From positions 1,922,001 to 1,986,000 of the forward strand of contig NZ_CP012266.1 in assembly GCF_001277235.1 (NCBI RefSeq): a stretch of DNA of 64,000 nt, in the 5' to 3' direction. The position numbers and the translations under genes are program-made. The stretch's first letter is position 1. Every line of letters starts with the position of its first letter. This DNA is from Cronobacter dublinensis subsp. dublinensis LMG 23823 (lineage in GTDB: Bacteria; Pseudomonadota; Gammaproteobacteria; Enterobacterales; Enterobacteriaceae). Shown here piece after piece: positions 7,754-15,476 of this stretch. The notes under the pieces were generated by a model. It was not told the DNA's origin, ran no database searches, and was given only the letters and a program-made list of their open reading frames with translations.

Positions 7754-9463
7754 ATGTCTGAAGAAAAAACAGGGCAACACTATCTGCGCGCGCTGCACGA
7801 GGCGTTTCCCGGCGTGGTGCTTGATGAAGCCTGGCAAACCCGCGACCAGCTGACGGTCACGGTGAAAATCAATTATCTGCCGGAAGTGGTGGAGTTTCTT
7901 TACTACCAGCAGGGGGGCTGGCTGTCGGTGCTGTTCGGCAACGACGAGCGCAAGCTGTGCGGCAGTTACGCCGTTTACTACGTGCTCTCAATGGAGCAGG
8001 GCGTGAAGTGCTGGATAACCGTGCGGGTCGAGGTGGATGCGAATAAACCGGAGTTCCCGTCCGTGACGCCGCGCGTGCCTGCCGCCGTCTGGGGTGAGCG
8101 CGAGGTGCGCGACATGTACGGCCTTATCCCGGTCGGCCTGCCGGATGAGCGCCGCCTGGTGCTGCCGGACGACTGGCCGGACGATCTCTATCCGCTGCGT
8201 AAAGACAGCATGGACTACCGCCAGCGCCCGGCACCGACCAGCGATAAAGAGACCTACGAGTTCATCAACGAGCTGGGCGATGCCAAAAACAACGTGGTGC
8301 CGATTGGCCCGCTGCATGTCACCTCCGACGAGCCGGGCCACTTCCGGCTGTTCGTCGACGGCGAAAACATTATCGACGCCGACTACCGCCTTTTTTATGT
8401 GCATCGCGGCATGGAGAAGCTCGCGGAAACCCGCATGGGCTACAACGAAGTGACGTTTCTCTCCGACCGCGTCTGCGGGATCTGCGGCTTCGCCCACAGC
8501 ACCGCGTACACCACGTCGGTGGAAAATGCGATGGGCATTCAGGTGCCGGAGCGCGCGCAGATGATCCGCGCCATTCTGCTGGAGGTGGAGCGCCTGCACA
8601 GCCATCTGCTCAACCTCGGTCTGGCGTGCCACTTCGTCGGGTTCGATTCCGGGTTTATGCAGTTTTTCCGGGTGCGTGAGACCTCCATGAAAATGGCGGA
8701 AATTCTTACGGGTGCGCGTAAAACCTACGGTATGAACCTGATTGGCGGCATTCGCCGCGACCTGCTGAAAGACGACATGATCGAGACCCGTTTGCTTGCC
8801 CAGCAGATGCGCCGCGAGGTGCAGGATCTGGTGAATATTCTGCTCAGCACGCCGAACATCGAGCAGCGCACCGCGGGCATTGGCCGTCTCGACCCGCAGA
8901 TCGCCCGCGATTTCAGCAATGTCGGGCCGATGGTGCGCGCGAGCGGGCACGCCCGTGATACCCGCGCCGATCACCCGTTTGTCGGTTACGGCCTGCTGCC
9001 GATGGAAGTACACAGCGAGCAGGGCTGTGACGTGATTTCGCGCCTCAAAGTGCGGATCAACGAGGTGTTCACCGCGCTCAACATGATCGATTTCGGGCTT
9101 GATAACTTGCCAGGCGGCCCGCTGCTGGTGGAAGGATTTACCTATATCCCGAACCGTTTTGCGCTCGGGTTTTCCGAGGCGCCGCGCGGCGACGACATCC
9201 ACTGGAGCATGACCGGCGACAACCAGAAGCTCTACCGCTGGCGCTGCCGTGCGGCGACCTACGCCAACTGGCCGACGCTGCGCTATATGCTGCGCGGCAA
9301 TACGGTCTCCGACGCGCCGCTGATTATCGGCAGCCTCGACCCGTGCTACTCCTGCACCGACCGTATGACGGTGGTGGATGTGCGCAAGAAGAAAAGCCAG
9401 GTGGTGGCGTACAAAGAGCTCGAGCGTTACAGCATTGAGCGTAAAAATTCGCCGCTGAAATAG
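7754..9463 (+). CDS. hycE: HycE, hydrogenase-3 large subunit precursor
   Basis: 569 residues, a fusion of a NuoC-like N-terminus (about 1-160) with a NuoD-like [NiFe] catalytic domain. Nickel-site cysteines are seen in RVCGICGFAHS near residue 241 and in DPCYSCTDR near 531-537. The 32-residue tail beginning MTVVDVRKKKS after Arg537 is the peptide removed by HycI once nickel is in place. The protein is thus a normal, complete precursor. It makes H2 from electrons delivered by HycB, HycF and HycG. Confidence 0.98.
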   Translation: MSEEKTGQHYLRALHEAFPGVVLDEAWQTRDQLTVTVKINYLPEVVEFLYYQQGGWLSVLFGNDERKLCGSYAVYYVLSMEQGVKCWITVRVEVDANKPEFPSVTPRVPAAVWGEREVRDMYGLIPVGLPDERRLVLPDDWPDDLYPLRKDSMDYRQRPAPTSDKETYEFINELGDAKNNVVPIGPLHVTSDEPGHFRLFVDGENIIDADYRLFYVHRGMEKLAETRMGYNEVTFLSDRVCGICGFAHSTAYTTSVENAMGIQVPERAQMIRAILLEVERLHSHLLNLGLACHFVGFDSGFMQFFRVRETSMKMAEILTGARKTYGMNLIGGIRRDLLKDDMIETRLLAQQMRREVQDLVNILLSTPNIEQRTAGIGRLDPQIARDFSNVGPMVRASGHARDTRADHPFVGYGLLPMEVHSEQGCDVISRLKVRINEVFTALNMIDFGLDNLPGGPLLVEGFTYIPNRFALGFSEAPRGDDIHWSMTGDNQKLYRWRCRAATYANWPTLRYMLRGNTVSDAPLIIGSLDPCYSCTDRMTVVDVRKKKSQVVAYKELERYSIERKNSPLK

Positions 9464-9483
9464 GTGCCGCTGGCTGGTGGGCT

Positions 9484-9504
9484 GGTGGGTAAGCAAAGCG
9501 CACC
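9484..9504. repeat. Short GGTGGGTAAGC palindromic repeat, copy 1
   Basis: GGTGGGTAAGCAAAGCGCACC in the 77-nt hycE-hycF gap nearly matches the copy at 11761-11786 just after hycI. The motif is a small imperfect palindrome of the dispersed intergenic type common in enterobacteria. A CGTCGCGCAGGCGAC hairpin and the hycF ribosome site follow it. No gene is present in the gap. Confidence 0.6.
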
Positions 9505-9540
9505 TGCCGGGTAACCGTCGCGCAGGCGACAGGAGACAAT

Positions 9541-10083
9541 ATGTTTACCTTTATCAAAAAAGCATTAAAAACCGGCGTGGCGACGCAGCCCTATCCGCTG
9601 CAACCGATGCCGGTCGACAAAAATTTTCGCGGCAAGCCGCAGCATGATCCGCAGCAGTGCATCGGCTGCGCGGCGTGCATTAACGCCTGCCCGTCTAACG
9701 CCTTAACCGTCGCGACCGACTTCGAACACGACCGTCTCGACTGGCAGTTCAATCTCGGGCGCTGCATCTTTTGCGGGCGCTGTGAAGAGGTCTGCCCGAC
9801 GGCGGCCATCCGCCTCACGCCGGAGTATGAGCTGGCGGTGTGGCGTAAAGAGGATTTTCTCCAGCAGGCGAGCTTCGCGCTCTGCCGCTGTCGTGTCTGC
9901 CAGCAGCCGTTTGCGGTGCAAAAAGAGGTGGATTACGCGATAGCGCTGCTCGCGCACAACGGCGATGCGCGCGCCGAGCGCCACCGCGCCAGCTTTGAAA
10001 CCTGCCCTGACTGTAAACGCCAGCAGGGCCTTGCGCCCTCAGAGCTTATCGACCTGACCCGCGAAATGAAGGAGGCGGTGTGA
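9541..10083 (+). CDS. hycF: HycF, FHL ferredoxin subunit (NuoI type)
   Basis: 180 residues. Two [4Fe-4S] motifs are seen, [12 protein letters not shown] near residue 41 and [12 protein letters not shown] near 76. A C-terminal set of cysteines (CRCRVC near 118 and CPDC near 158) resembles a zinc or rubredoxin-like site known in HycF. It relays electrons between HycB and HycG in the peripheral arm. The stop codon overlaps the hycG ATG (TGATG). Confidence 0.96.
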   Translation: MFTFIKKALKTGVATQPYPLQPMPVDKNFRGKPQHDPQQCIGCAACINACPSNALTVATDFEHDRLDWQFNLGRCIFCGRCEEVCPTAAIRLTPEYELAVWRKEDFLQQASFALCRCRVCQQPFAVQKEVDYAIALLAHNGDARAERHRASFETCPDCKRQQGLAPSELIDLTREMKEAV

Positions 10084-10847
10084 TGAACCTGCTCGGCCCA
10101 CGCGACAGCAACAATATTCCCGTTCCGGTGACGGTGGATGAATCCATCGCGCGCATGAAAACCTCGCTTTTGAAAAACATCAAACGGTCGGCGTATGTCT
10201 ATCGCGTCGACTGCGGCGGCTGCAACGGGTGTGAAATCGAAATTTTCGCAACGCTCTCGCCGCTGTTCGATGCCGAACGTTTTGGCATCAAAGTGGTGCC
10301 GTCGCCGCGCCATGCCGACATTCTGCTGTTTACCGGCGCGGTTACGCGCGCCATGCGCTCGCCCGCGCTGCGCGCCTGGGAGTCGGCTCCCGACCCGAAA
10401 ATCTGCATCTCGTACGGCGCCTGCGGCAACAGCGGTGGCATTTTTCACGATCTCTACTGCGTCTGGGGCGGCACCGACAAAATTGTGCCGGTAGATGTCT
10501 ATATCCCCGGCTGCCCGCCGACGCCTGCCGCGACCCTCTACGGCTTTGCGATGGCGCTCGGCCTGCTGGAGCAGAAAATTCACGCGCGCCTGCCGGGCGA
10601 GCAGGACAACCAGGCGGCGGAGATCCTCCATCCGGAGATGGTCCAGCCGCTGCGTGTGCGGGTTGACCGCGCCGCCCGGCGTCTGGCCGGATATCGCTAT
10701 GGCCGCCAGATAGCTGACGACTATATGCGCCACCTGACGCTCGGCGGCGACAGCGTCGCCGGGTGGCTCTCGCAGGAAAACGACCCGCGGCTGAGCGAAA
10801 TCGTCGCCCGGCTTGACGAGGTGGTCGCCCAGGAGCGCGTCGGATGA
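10083..10847 (+). CDS. hycG: HycG, hydrogenase-3 small subunit (NuoB type)
   Basis: 254 residues from the ATG at 10083, chosen because AAGGAGG at 10069-10075 has ideal spacing to it; a GTG one codon earlier would add a single residue. HycG carries the proximal [4Fe-4S] cluster: CGGCNGCE near residue 43, GACGNSGG near 111 and PGCPPTP near 143. It is nearly identical by eye to E. coli HycG through residue 160, with divergence near the C-terminus. It pairs with HycE to form the hydrogenase core. Confidence 0.97.
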   Translation: MNLLGPRDSNNIPVPVTVDESIARMKTSLLKNIKRSAYVYRVDCGGCNGCEIEIFATLSPLFDAERFGIKVVPSPRHADILLFTGAVTRAMRSPALRAWESAPDPKICISYGACGNSGGIFHDLYCVWGGTDKIVPVDVYIPGCPPTPAATLYGFAMALGLLEQKIHARLPGEQDNQAAEILHPEMVQPLRVRVDRAARRLAGYRYGRQIADDYMRHLTLGGDSVAGWLSQENDPRLSEIVARLDEVVAQERVG

Positions 10848-11251
10848 GCGAAACCGTAGTGTTCAGCAGGCTGTCGCGCAAATTCGTTGATGAAAACGAC
10901 GCGACGCCGCCGCAGGCGCAGCAGGTTATCTATTACAGCCTGGCGATTGGCCACCATCTGGGCGTGATTGACTGCCTGAAGGCGTCGCTGATCTGCCCGT
11001 TTGATGCATACCAGGCGTGGATAGCGACGCTCGCGCCCGGCGAGGCGCAGCGCAAGATGCAGGGCGTGCCGCGCTATGGCGAAATCGTTATCGACCAGAA
11101 TCACGTCACGCTGCTGGCGCGCGCCTTTGACGAGGCGATGACGCGCCAGAACGAACAGCAGCAGGTCTGGAGCCGCGAGCTGCTCGGGCTGTTGCAGGCA
11201 ATACAGCGTGAACCGGCGGTATATGTGATGGTGAGGAGGGATCGTGACTGA
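10844..11251 (+). CDS. hycH: HycH, hydrogenase-3 maturation protein
   Basis: 135 residues, length as in E. coli HycH, beginning [19 protein letters not shown]. HycH is needed for conversion of the HycE precursor to the mature form; its exact biochemical role is unresolved. No cofactor motif is visible. It overlaps hycG by four bases and hycI by eight, so it sits in the expected place between the small-subunit gene and the protease. Confidence 0.94.
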   Translation: MSETVVFSRLSRKFVDENDATPPQAQQVIYYSLAIGHHLGVIDCLKASLICPFDAYQAWIATLAPGEAQRKMQGVPRYGEIVIDQNHVTLLARAFDEAMTRQNEQQQVWSRELLGLLQAIQREPAVYVMVRRDRD

Positions 11252-11717
11252 CGTTTTATTATGTGTGGGCAACAGCATGATGGGCGACGACGGCGCAGGG
11301 CCGCTGCTTGCCGAAAAATTCCGCGTCGCGCCGCAGGGCGAGTGGGTGCTGATAGACGGCGGCAGCGCACCGGAGAATGACATCGGCGCGATCCGCGAGC
11401 TGCGCCCGCAGCGACTGCTCCTCGTGGACGCGACCGAGATGGGGCTCAACCCCGGCGAGATCCGCCTCATCGACCCGGACGATATCTCCGAAATGTTTAT
11501 GATGACGACCCACAATATGCCGCTCAATTATCTGGTGGATCAGCTGCGCGAGGACGTGGGCGAGGTGATTTTTCTCGGTATCCAGCCCGATATCGTGGGA
11601 TTTTATTACCCGATGACCGAAGCGGTAAAACACGCCGTCGATACCGTTTATGGTCGTCTGGCGCAGTGGGAAGGCAACGGCGGGTTCGCGGCGCTGGCGG
11701 TGGAAGAGGGCGCGTAG
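11244..11717 (+). CDS. hycI: HycI, hydrogenase-3 C-terminal processing protease
   Basis: 157 residues (E. coli 156), a peptidase M52 family endopeptidase. It removes the C-terminal extension of HycE after nickel insertion. The N-terminus has the family signature VGNSMMGDDGAGPLLAE with the metal-probing Asp near residue 16. LLLVDATEMG near 60 and the THNMPL segment with the conserved His near 90 are also present. It is the last gene of the hyc operon; a long hairpin-rich spacer follows. Confidence 0.96.
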   Translation: MTDVLLCVGNSMMGDDGAGPLLAEKFRVAPQGEWVLIDGGSAPENDIGAIRELRPQRLLLVDATEMGLNPGEIRLIDPDDISEMFMMTTHNMPLNYLVDQLREDVGEVIFLGIQPDIVGFYYPMTEAVKHAVDTVYGRLAQWEGNGGFAALAVEEGA

Positions 11718-11760
11718 TGAAGATGGCGGGTGCGCGCCCTACATGAGAAGGTGAATTGTA

Positions 11761-11786
11761 GGGTGGGTAAGCGCAGCGCACCCACC
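11761..11786. repeat. Short GGTGGGTAAGC palindromic repeat, copy 2
   Basis: GGGTGGGTAAGCGCAGCGCACCCACC is a better palindrome (GGGTGGGT / ACCCACC) than the related copy at 9484-9504. It lies 44 bp after the hycI stop and may act as an mRNA 3' stem, but no U-tract follows. Confidence 0.6.
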
Positions 11787-11894
11787 ATTTGCGTTTTGGG
11801 AAAACTCCGGGGGAAGAGAAATATACCAGGTCGGGGAAATGGTTCCGTTCGCCCTCACGTCGCGTTTATATGTGCGTCTTCCTCACGCGAACGT

Positions 11895-12087
11895 GCAAAG
11901 GGGGCTCGCTGCCGCCCCCTTTGCAATCCCGGCTCCCGGCAGAAAATCGCCCCTTCGGGTAAGCCGCGCCTTTTTCCCTCCGGCCACGGGTCGGGCAAGA
12001 CAATACGTCCCTGTATTGTCTTGCCCTCGCACCGGGTCCCTCCGGTGCGCCCCGGCCTGCGGCGAAACGGCGCGGCCGATTTTTTTT
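11895..12087. other. Hairpin-dense intergenic segment after hycI
   Basis: Within the 561-nt space between hycI and the next gene there are three perfect inverted repeats. They are an 11-bp stem at 11895-11924 (loop TCGCTGCC), a 14-bp stem at 11993-12026 (loop GTCCCT) and an 8-bp stem at 12028-12049 (same loop GTCCCT). A GC-rich inverted segment, CGGCC...CGGCCG, ends in eight T at 12080-12087 and looks terminator-like. Open frames across it have no recognisable content. It may be a structured RNA, a degenerate mobile repeat or a set of terminators. The rest of 11718-12278 shows nothing clear. Confidence 0.6.
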
Positions 12088-12278
12088 AGCCGGAGCAAAA
12101 CCACCTACCCTACCGTTTTCATATTTTCCAGGGCGGGTACACAACGTGCACACGCCGTCCCGCCCGCATTTCCCCCGCCAGATAGCTCCGAAACCGGCCT
12201 CTGGCTACCAGGAATCTTCTGAATAAAAAAAGCGCGGTTCTGCATCGTATACAGTTGATGGAGTGGAGGGAGAAACTG

Positions 12279-12500
12279 ATGAACAGACAAGACATTTATT
12301 CGTTCAAGAACTTTGATTTTCTGGCGAGCAGTTTTGCCCGTATGAACGGAGAAGGACGCCGTATCGATATCGACGCCATCACCGGCAATATGAGCGAGGC
12401 GCAATCCGCCTGGTTTCATGAGCGTTACAACTACTACCGTAAACAAGGGCTGCAACAGATTATCAGCGCTGCCCACAGTGAAACGGAGCTGTGCGCATAA
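12279..12500 (+). CDS. Small protein of unknown function between hyc and hydN
   Basis: 73 residues beginning MNRQDIYSFKNFDFL. The ATG at 12279 was chosen because GGAGGGAG ends about eight bases upstream; an upstream TTG would add eight residues but has a poor ribosome site. The product is soluble, with Phe/Tyr-rich and charged segments (ASSFARMNGEGRRIDIDAI, FHERYNYYRKQG), and has no membrane segment or cofactor motif. A strong terminator follows at 12525. I do not recognise the family. The good ribosome site, codon use and dedicated terminator support it being a real gene. Confidence 0.75.
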   Translation: MNRQDIYSFKNFDFLASSFARMNGEGRRIDIDAITGNMSEAQSAWFHERYNYYRKQGLQQIISAAHSETELCA

Positions 12501-12524
12501 GGCATTAACCGTGTAAGACCGACG

Positions 12525-12550
12525 AAGCGGGTTATCAGACCCGCTTTTTT
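12525..12550 (+). terminator. Rho-independent terminator after the 73-aa gene
   Basis: AAGCGGGT and ACCCGCTT form an 8-bp stem with a 6-nt loop, followed by a run of six T. It separates the small gene from the hydN promoter region. Confidence 0.9.
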
Positions 12551-12555
12551 GTGCC

Positions 12556-12596
12556 CGTCATACCGTCATTTCTATCGTCATAAGTGTCGATGACAC
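12556..12596. promoter_or_regulatory. Candidate FhlA site upstream of hydN
   Basis: Three CGTCAT direct repeats (12556, 12564, 12576) are followed by the perfect palindrome GTGTCGATGACAC (12584-12596). It resembles the TGTC/GACA palindromes at the hyp/hyc and fdhF promoters and lies 60-100 bp upstream of the hydN -24 element, the expected place for an FhlA activator site. Assignment to FhlA is inferred. Confidence 0.6.
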
Positions 12597-12651
12597 GCCA
12601 CTGACGCACTCCCTCGCAAATAATCCTTAATAAAATCAAGCAAATAAAATC

Positions 12652-12667
12652 TGGCACGGATTGTGTA
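12652..12667 (+). promoter_or_regulatory. Sigma-54 promoter of the hydN operon
   Basis: TGGCACGGATTGTGTA has a perfect -24 half but GTGTA in place of TTGCA at -12, so it is a weaker match than the other three FHL promoters. It lies 37 bp before the hydN ATG and the palindromic activator site lies upstream. Confidence 0.75.
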
Positions 12668-12703
12668 TTAGCGAGTGGGTTCAACCCACAGCCGGAGACT
12701 ATG

Positions 12704-13249
12704 ATGAACCGCTTCATCATTGCTGATTCAAGTAAATGTATTGGATGCCGCACCTGCGAGGTGGCGTGCGTGGTGTCGCATCAGGAAAACCAGGACTGCG
12801 CCGCGCTCACGCCGCAAACCTTTCTGCCCCGCATTCACGTTGTGAAAGGCGTGAATGTTTCCACCGCGACCATGTGCCGCCAGTGTGAAGACGCGCCGTG
12901 CGCGAGCGTCTGCCCGAACGGCGCTATCAGCCGTGACAACGATTTCGTCCATGTCCATCAGGAGCGCTGCATCGGCTGCAAAACCTGCGTGGTCGCGTGC
13001 CCGTACGGCGCGATGGAAGTGGTCGTGCGCCCTGTGGTGCGTAACAGCGGCGCCGGGCTCAACGTGCTGGCCGAAAAAGCCGAAGCTAATAAATGCGATC
13101 TCTGCCATCACCGCGCAGAAGGCCCGGCCTGCATCGACGCGTGCCCGACCAACGCCATTGTCTGCATCGATCGCAACCGTCTGGAAGCGCTCAGCGCCGA
13201 ACGCCGCCGTCGCGCCGCGCTCGATGGCCTCTCATCCCTGGCTTTTTAA
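12704..13249 (+). CDS. hydN: HydN, four-cluster ferredoxin of formate metabolism
   Basis: 181 residues (E. coli HydN has 175) starting MNRFIIADSSKCIGC, with four cysteine groups for [4Fe-4S] clusters near residues 12-22, 50-64, 83-97 and 129-148. The second of two adjacent ATG codons was chosen for its spacing from GGAG. HydN is a HycB-like electron carrier required for full FdhF activity. Here it is followed after 34 nt by an fdhF paralogue, so it may be that enzyme's dedicated partner. It is the first gene of the hydN-fdhF-hypF-permease operon. Confidence 0.95.
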   Translation: MNRFIIADSSKCIGCRTCEVACVVSHQENQDCAALTPQTFLPRIHVVKGVNVSTATMCRQCEDAPCASVCPNGAISRDNDFVHVHQERCIGCKTCVVACPYGAMEVVVRPVVRNSGAGLNVLAEKAEANKCDLCHHRAEGPACIDACPTNAIVCIDRNRLEALSAERRRRAALDGLSSLAF

Positions 13250-13283
13250 GCCATCGATTTCACTTTTAACAGGTCTGTTACTG

Positions 13284-15434
13284 ATGAAAAAAATCACCAG
13301 CGTCTGTCCGTACTGCGGTGCGGGCTGCAAACTCAAGCTCGTCGTGGATAACAACAAAATCATTCGTGCCGAGGCGGCCGAAGGCGTTACCAACCAGAAC
13401 CAGCTCTGCCTTAAAGGCTACTACGGCTGGGATTTCCTTAATGACACCCAGTTGCTGACGCCGCGCCTCACCCAGCCGATGATCCGCTACGAGAAAGGCG
13501 GCGCGTTCAAAGCTGTCTCCTGGGAAGAGGCGATCCGCTACACCGCAGAGCGTCTGTCGGCCATTAAAGAGCAGTATGGCCCGCGCGCCATCATGACTAC
13601 CGGCTCCTCGCGTGGCACCGGCAACGAAACCAACTACGTGATGCAGAAATTCGCCCGCGCGGTGATTAACACCAATAACGTCGACTGCTGCGCCCGCGTC
13701 TGCCACGGGCCGTCGGTCGCAGGTCTTCAGCAGACGCTCGGCAACGGCGCGATGAGTAACTCCATCGGCGATATCGAAAACTCCAAATGCCTGCTGGTCT
13801 TTGGCTACAACTGCGCTGACTCGCACCCGATCGTGGCGCGCCGCGTGCTGAAAGCTAAAGAGAACGGCGCGAAAATCATTGTTTGCGACCCGCGTAAAAT
13901 TGAAACCGCGCGCATCGCCGACCAGCACCTGCAACTCAACAACGGCTGCAATATGGCGCTGGTGAACGCTTTCGGCTATGTGCTGCTGGAAGAAGGGCTG
14001 TATGACAAAGAGTATGTGGCGCGCTATACCGAGGGGCTGGACGCGTACCGCGAGACCGTCAAAGACTACGCGCCGGAGGTGGTCGAGCACCTGACCGGCG
14101 TCAGCGCGCAGCAAATTCGCCAGGCAATGCGCACGTTCGCCGCCGCGCCGTCCGCCACCATTATGTGGGGCATGGGCGTGACGCAGTTCGGCCAGGCGGT
14201 GGACGTGGTGAAAGGGCTCTCAAGCCTTGCGCTGCTCACCGGTAATCTGGGGCGCGAGCATGTGGGCGTCGGCCCGGTGCGCGGCCAGAATAACGTGCAG
14301 GGCGCGTGCGACATGGGCGTGCTGCCCAATCAGTTCCCCGGCTATCAGGATGTCGAAGACGCGGCGGTGCGTGAAAAATTCGCGCGCGCCTGGGGCATCG
14401 ACCCGGCGGTGATGGACGACAAAATCGGCGTGCGCATCACCGAAGTGCCGCACCTGGCGCTCGAAGGCAAAGTCAAAGCCTATTACATCATGGGTGAAGA
14501 TCCGCTCCAGACCGAAGCCGATCTGGGCCTGGTACGTCAGGGTTTCGAGGCGCTCGATTTCGTGGTGGTTCAGGATATCTTCATGACCAAAACCGCCGAA
14601 GTGGCGGACGTGCTGCTGCCTGCCACCTCCTGGGGCGAACACGGCGGCGTCTTCACCTGCGCCGACCGTGGCTTCCAGCGTTTTGAGGCGGCCGTGCAGG
14701 CGAAATATAACGTCAAACGCGACTGGGAAATTATCAGCCTTATCGCCACCGCTATGGGCTACCCGATGCATTACGACAACAACCAGCAGATCTGGGACGA
14801 AATGCGCGAGCTCTGCCCGCTGTTCTACGGCGTGACCTATCAGAAAATGGGCGACATGGGCCATGTGCAGTGGCCGTGCCCGACGCTGGATCACCCTGGC
14901 ACCCCGTACCTCTACGCCGGTAATCGTTTCGATACGCCGAGCGGCAAAGGTCAGCTGTTCGCCGCGGCCTGGCGCGCGCCGGCGGAACAGCCGGATGCCG
15001 ATTACCCGCTGGTGCTCTGTACCGTGCGCGAAGTGGGGCACTACTCCTGCCGCTCGATGACCGGCAACTGCGCGGCGTTGCAGACGCTCGCCGACGAGCC
15101 GGGCCGCGTGCAGATGCACCCGCAGGACGCCGCGCGGCTTAACGTGCGCGACGGCCAGCTGGTGTGGGTTAACTCTCGCCGTGGCCGCGTCATCAGCCGT
15201 GCCGATGTTAATGAGCGCATCAACCCCGGCGCGGTTTACATGACCTACCAGTGGTGGATCGGGGCCTGTAACGAGCTCACCCAGGATAATCTCGACCCGG
15301 TCTCTAAAACGCCGGAAACCAAGTATTGCGCGGTGAATGTGGAGGCTATCGCCGATCAGCGCGATGCCGAAGCCTATGTCCAGACCACCTATACCAGCAT
15401 GAAGGCGCGCCTGCGCGACGCCGCGGCGGTATAG
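13284..15434 (+). CDS. Formate dehydrogenase H paralogue with Cys in place of Sec
   Basis: 716 residues from the ATG at 13284; the open frame extends upstream, but that part overlaps hydN out of frame. It is a molybdopterin oxidoreductase collinear with FdhF. The [4Fe-4S] ligands are Cys8, Cys11, Cys15 and Cys42, and NVDCCARVCHG carries Cys140 (TGC at 13701-13703) where E. coli FdhF has selenocysteine, with the neighbouring His141 kept. MGVTQFGQAVDVVKG and VRGQNNVQGACDMG cofactor segments follow. It should oxidise formate with Mo-bis-MGD. The pairing with hydN suggests electron delivery through HydN. It is the non-Sec partner of the fdhF gene 3.5 kb downstream. Confidence 0.92.
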   Translation: MKKITSVCPYCGAGCKLKLVVDNNKIIRAEAAEGVTNQNQLCLKGYYGWDFLNDTQLLTPRLTQPMIRYEKGGAFKAVSWEEAIRYTAERLSAIKEQYGPRAIMTTGSSRGTGNETNYVMQKFARAVINTNNVDCCARVCHGPSVAGLQQTLGNGAMSNSIGDIENSKCLLVFGYNCADSHPIVARRVLKAKENGAKIIVCDPRKIETARIADQHLQLNNGCNMALVNAFGYVLLEEGLYDKEYVARYTEGLDAYRETVKDYAPEVVEHLTGVSAQQIRQAMRTFAAAPSATIMWGMGVTQFGQAVDVVKGLSSLALLTGNLGREHVGVGPVRGQNNVQGACDMGVLPNQFPGYQDVEDAAVREKFARAWGIDPAVMDDKIGVRITEVPHLALEGKVKAYYIMGEDPLQTEADLGLVRQGFEALDFVVVQDIFMTKTAEVADVLLPATSWGEHGGVFTCADRGFQRFEAAVQAKYNVKRDWEIISLIATAMGYPMHYDNNQQIWDEMRELCPLFYGVTYQKMGDMGHVQWPCPTLDHPGTPYLYAGNRFDTPSGKGQLFAAAWRAPAEQPDADYPLVLCTVREVGHYSCRSMTGNCAALQTLADEPGRVQMHPQDAARLNVRDGQLVWVNSRRGRVISRADVNERINPGAVYMTYQWWIGACNELTQDNLDPVSKTPETKYCAVNVEAIADQRDAEAYVQTTYTSMKARLRDAAAV

Positions 15435-15476
15435 CTCAACCCGCGCGGGCGCAGGCCCGCGCTTTCTGATACGACC

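Noticed and set aside
7988..9496. 502-codon open frame antisense to hycE
   Set aside because: It is the mirror of a strongly GC-biased coding gene; its translation is low-complexity His/Arg/Ala-rich and has no ribosome site.
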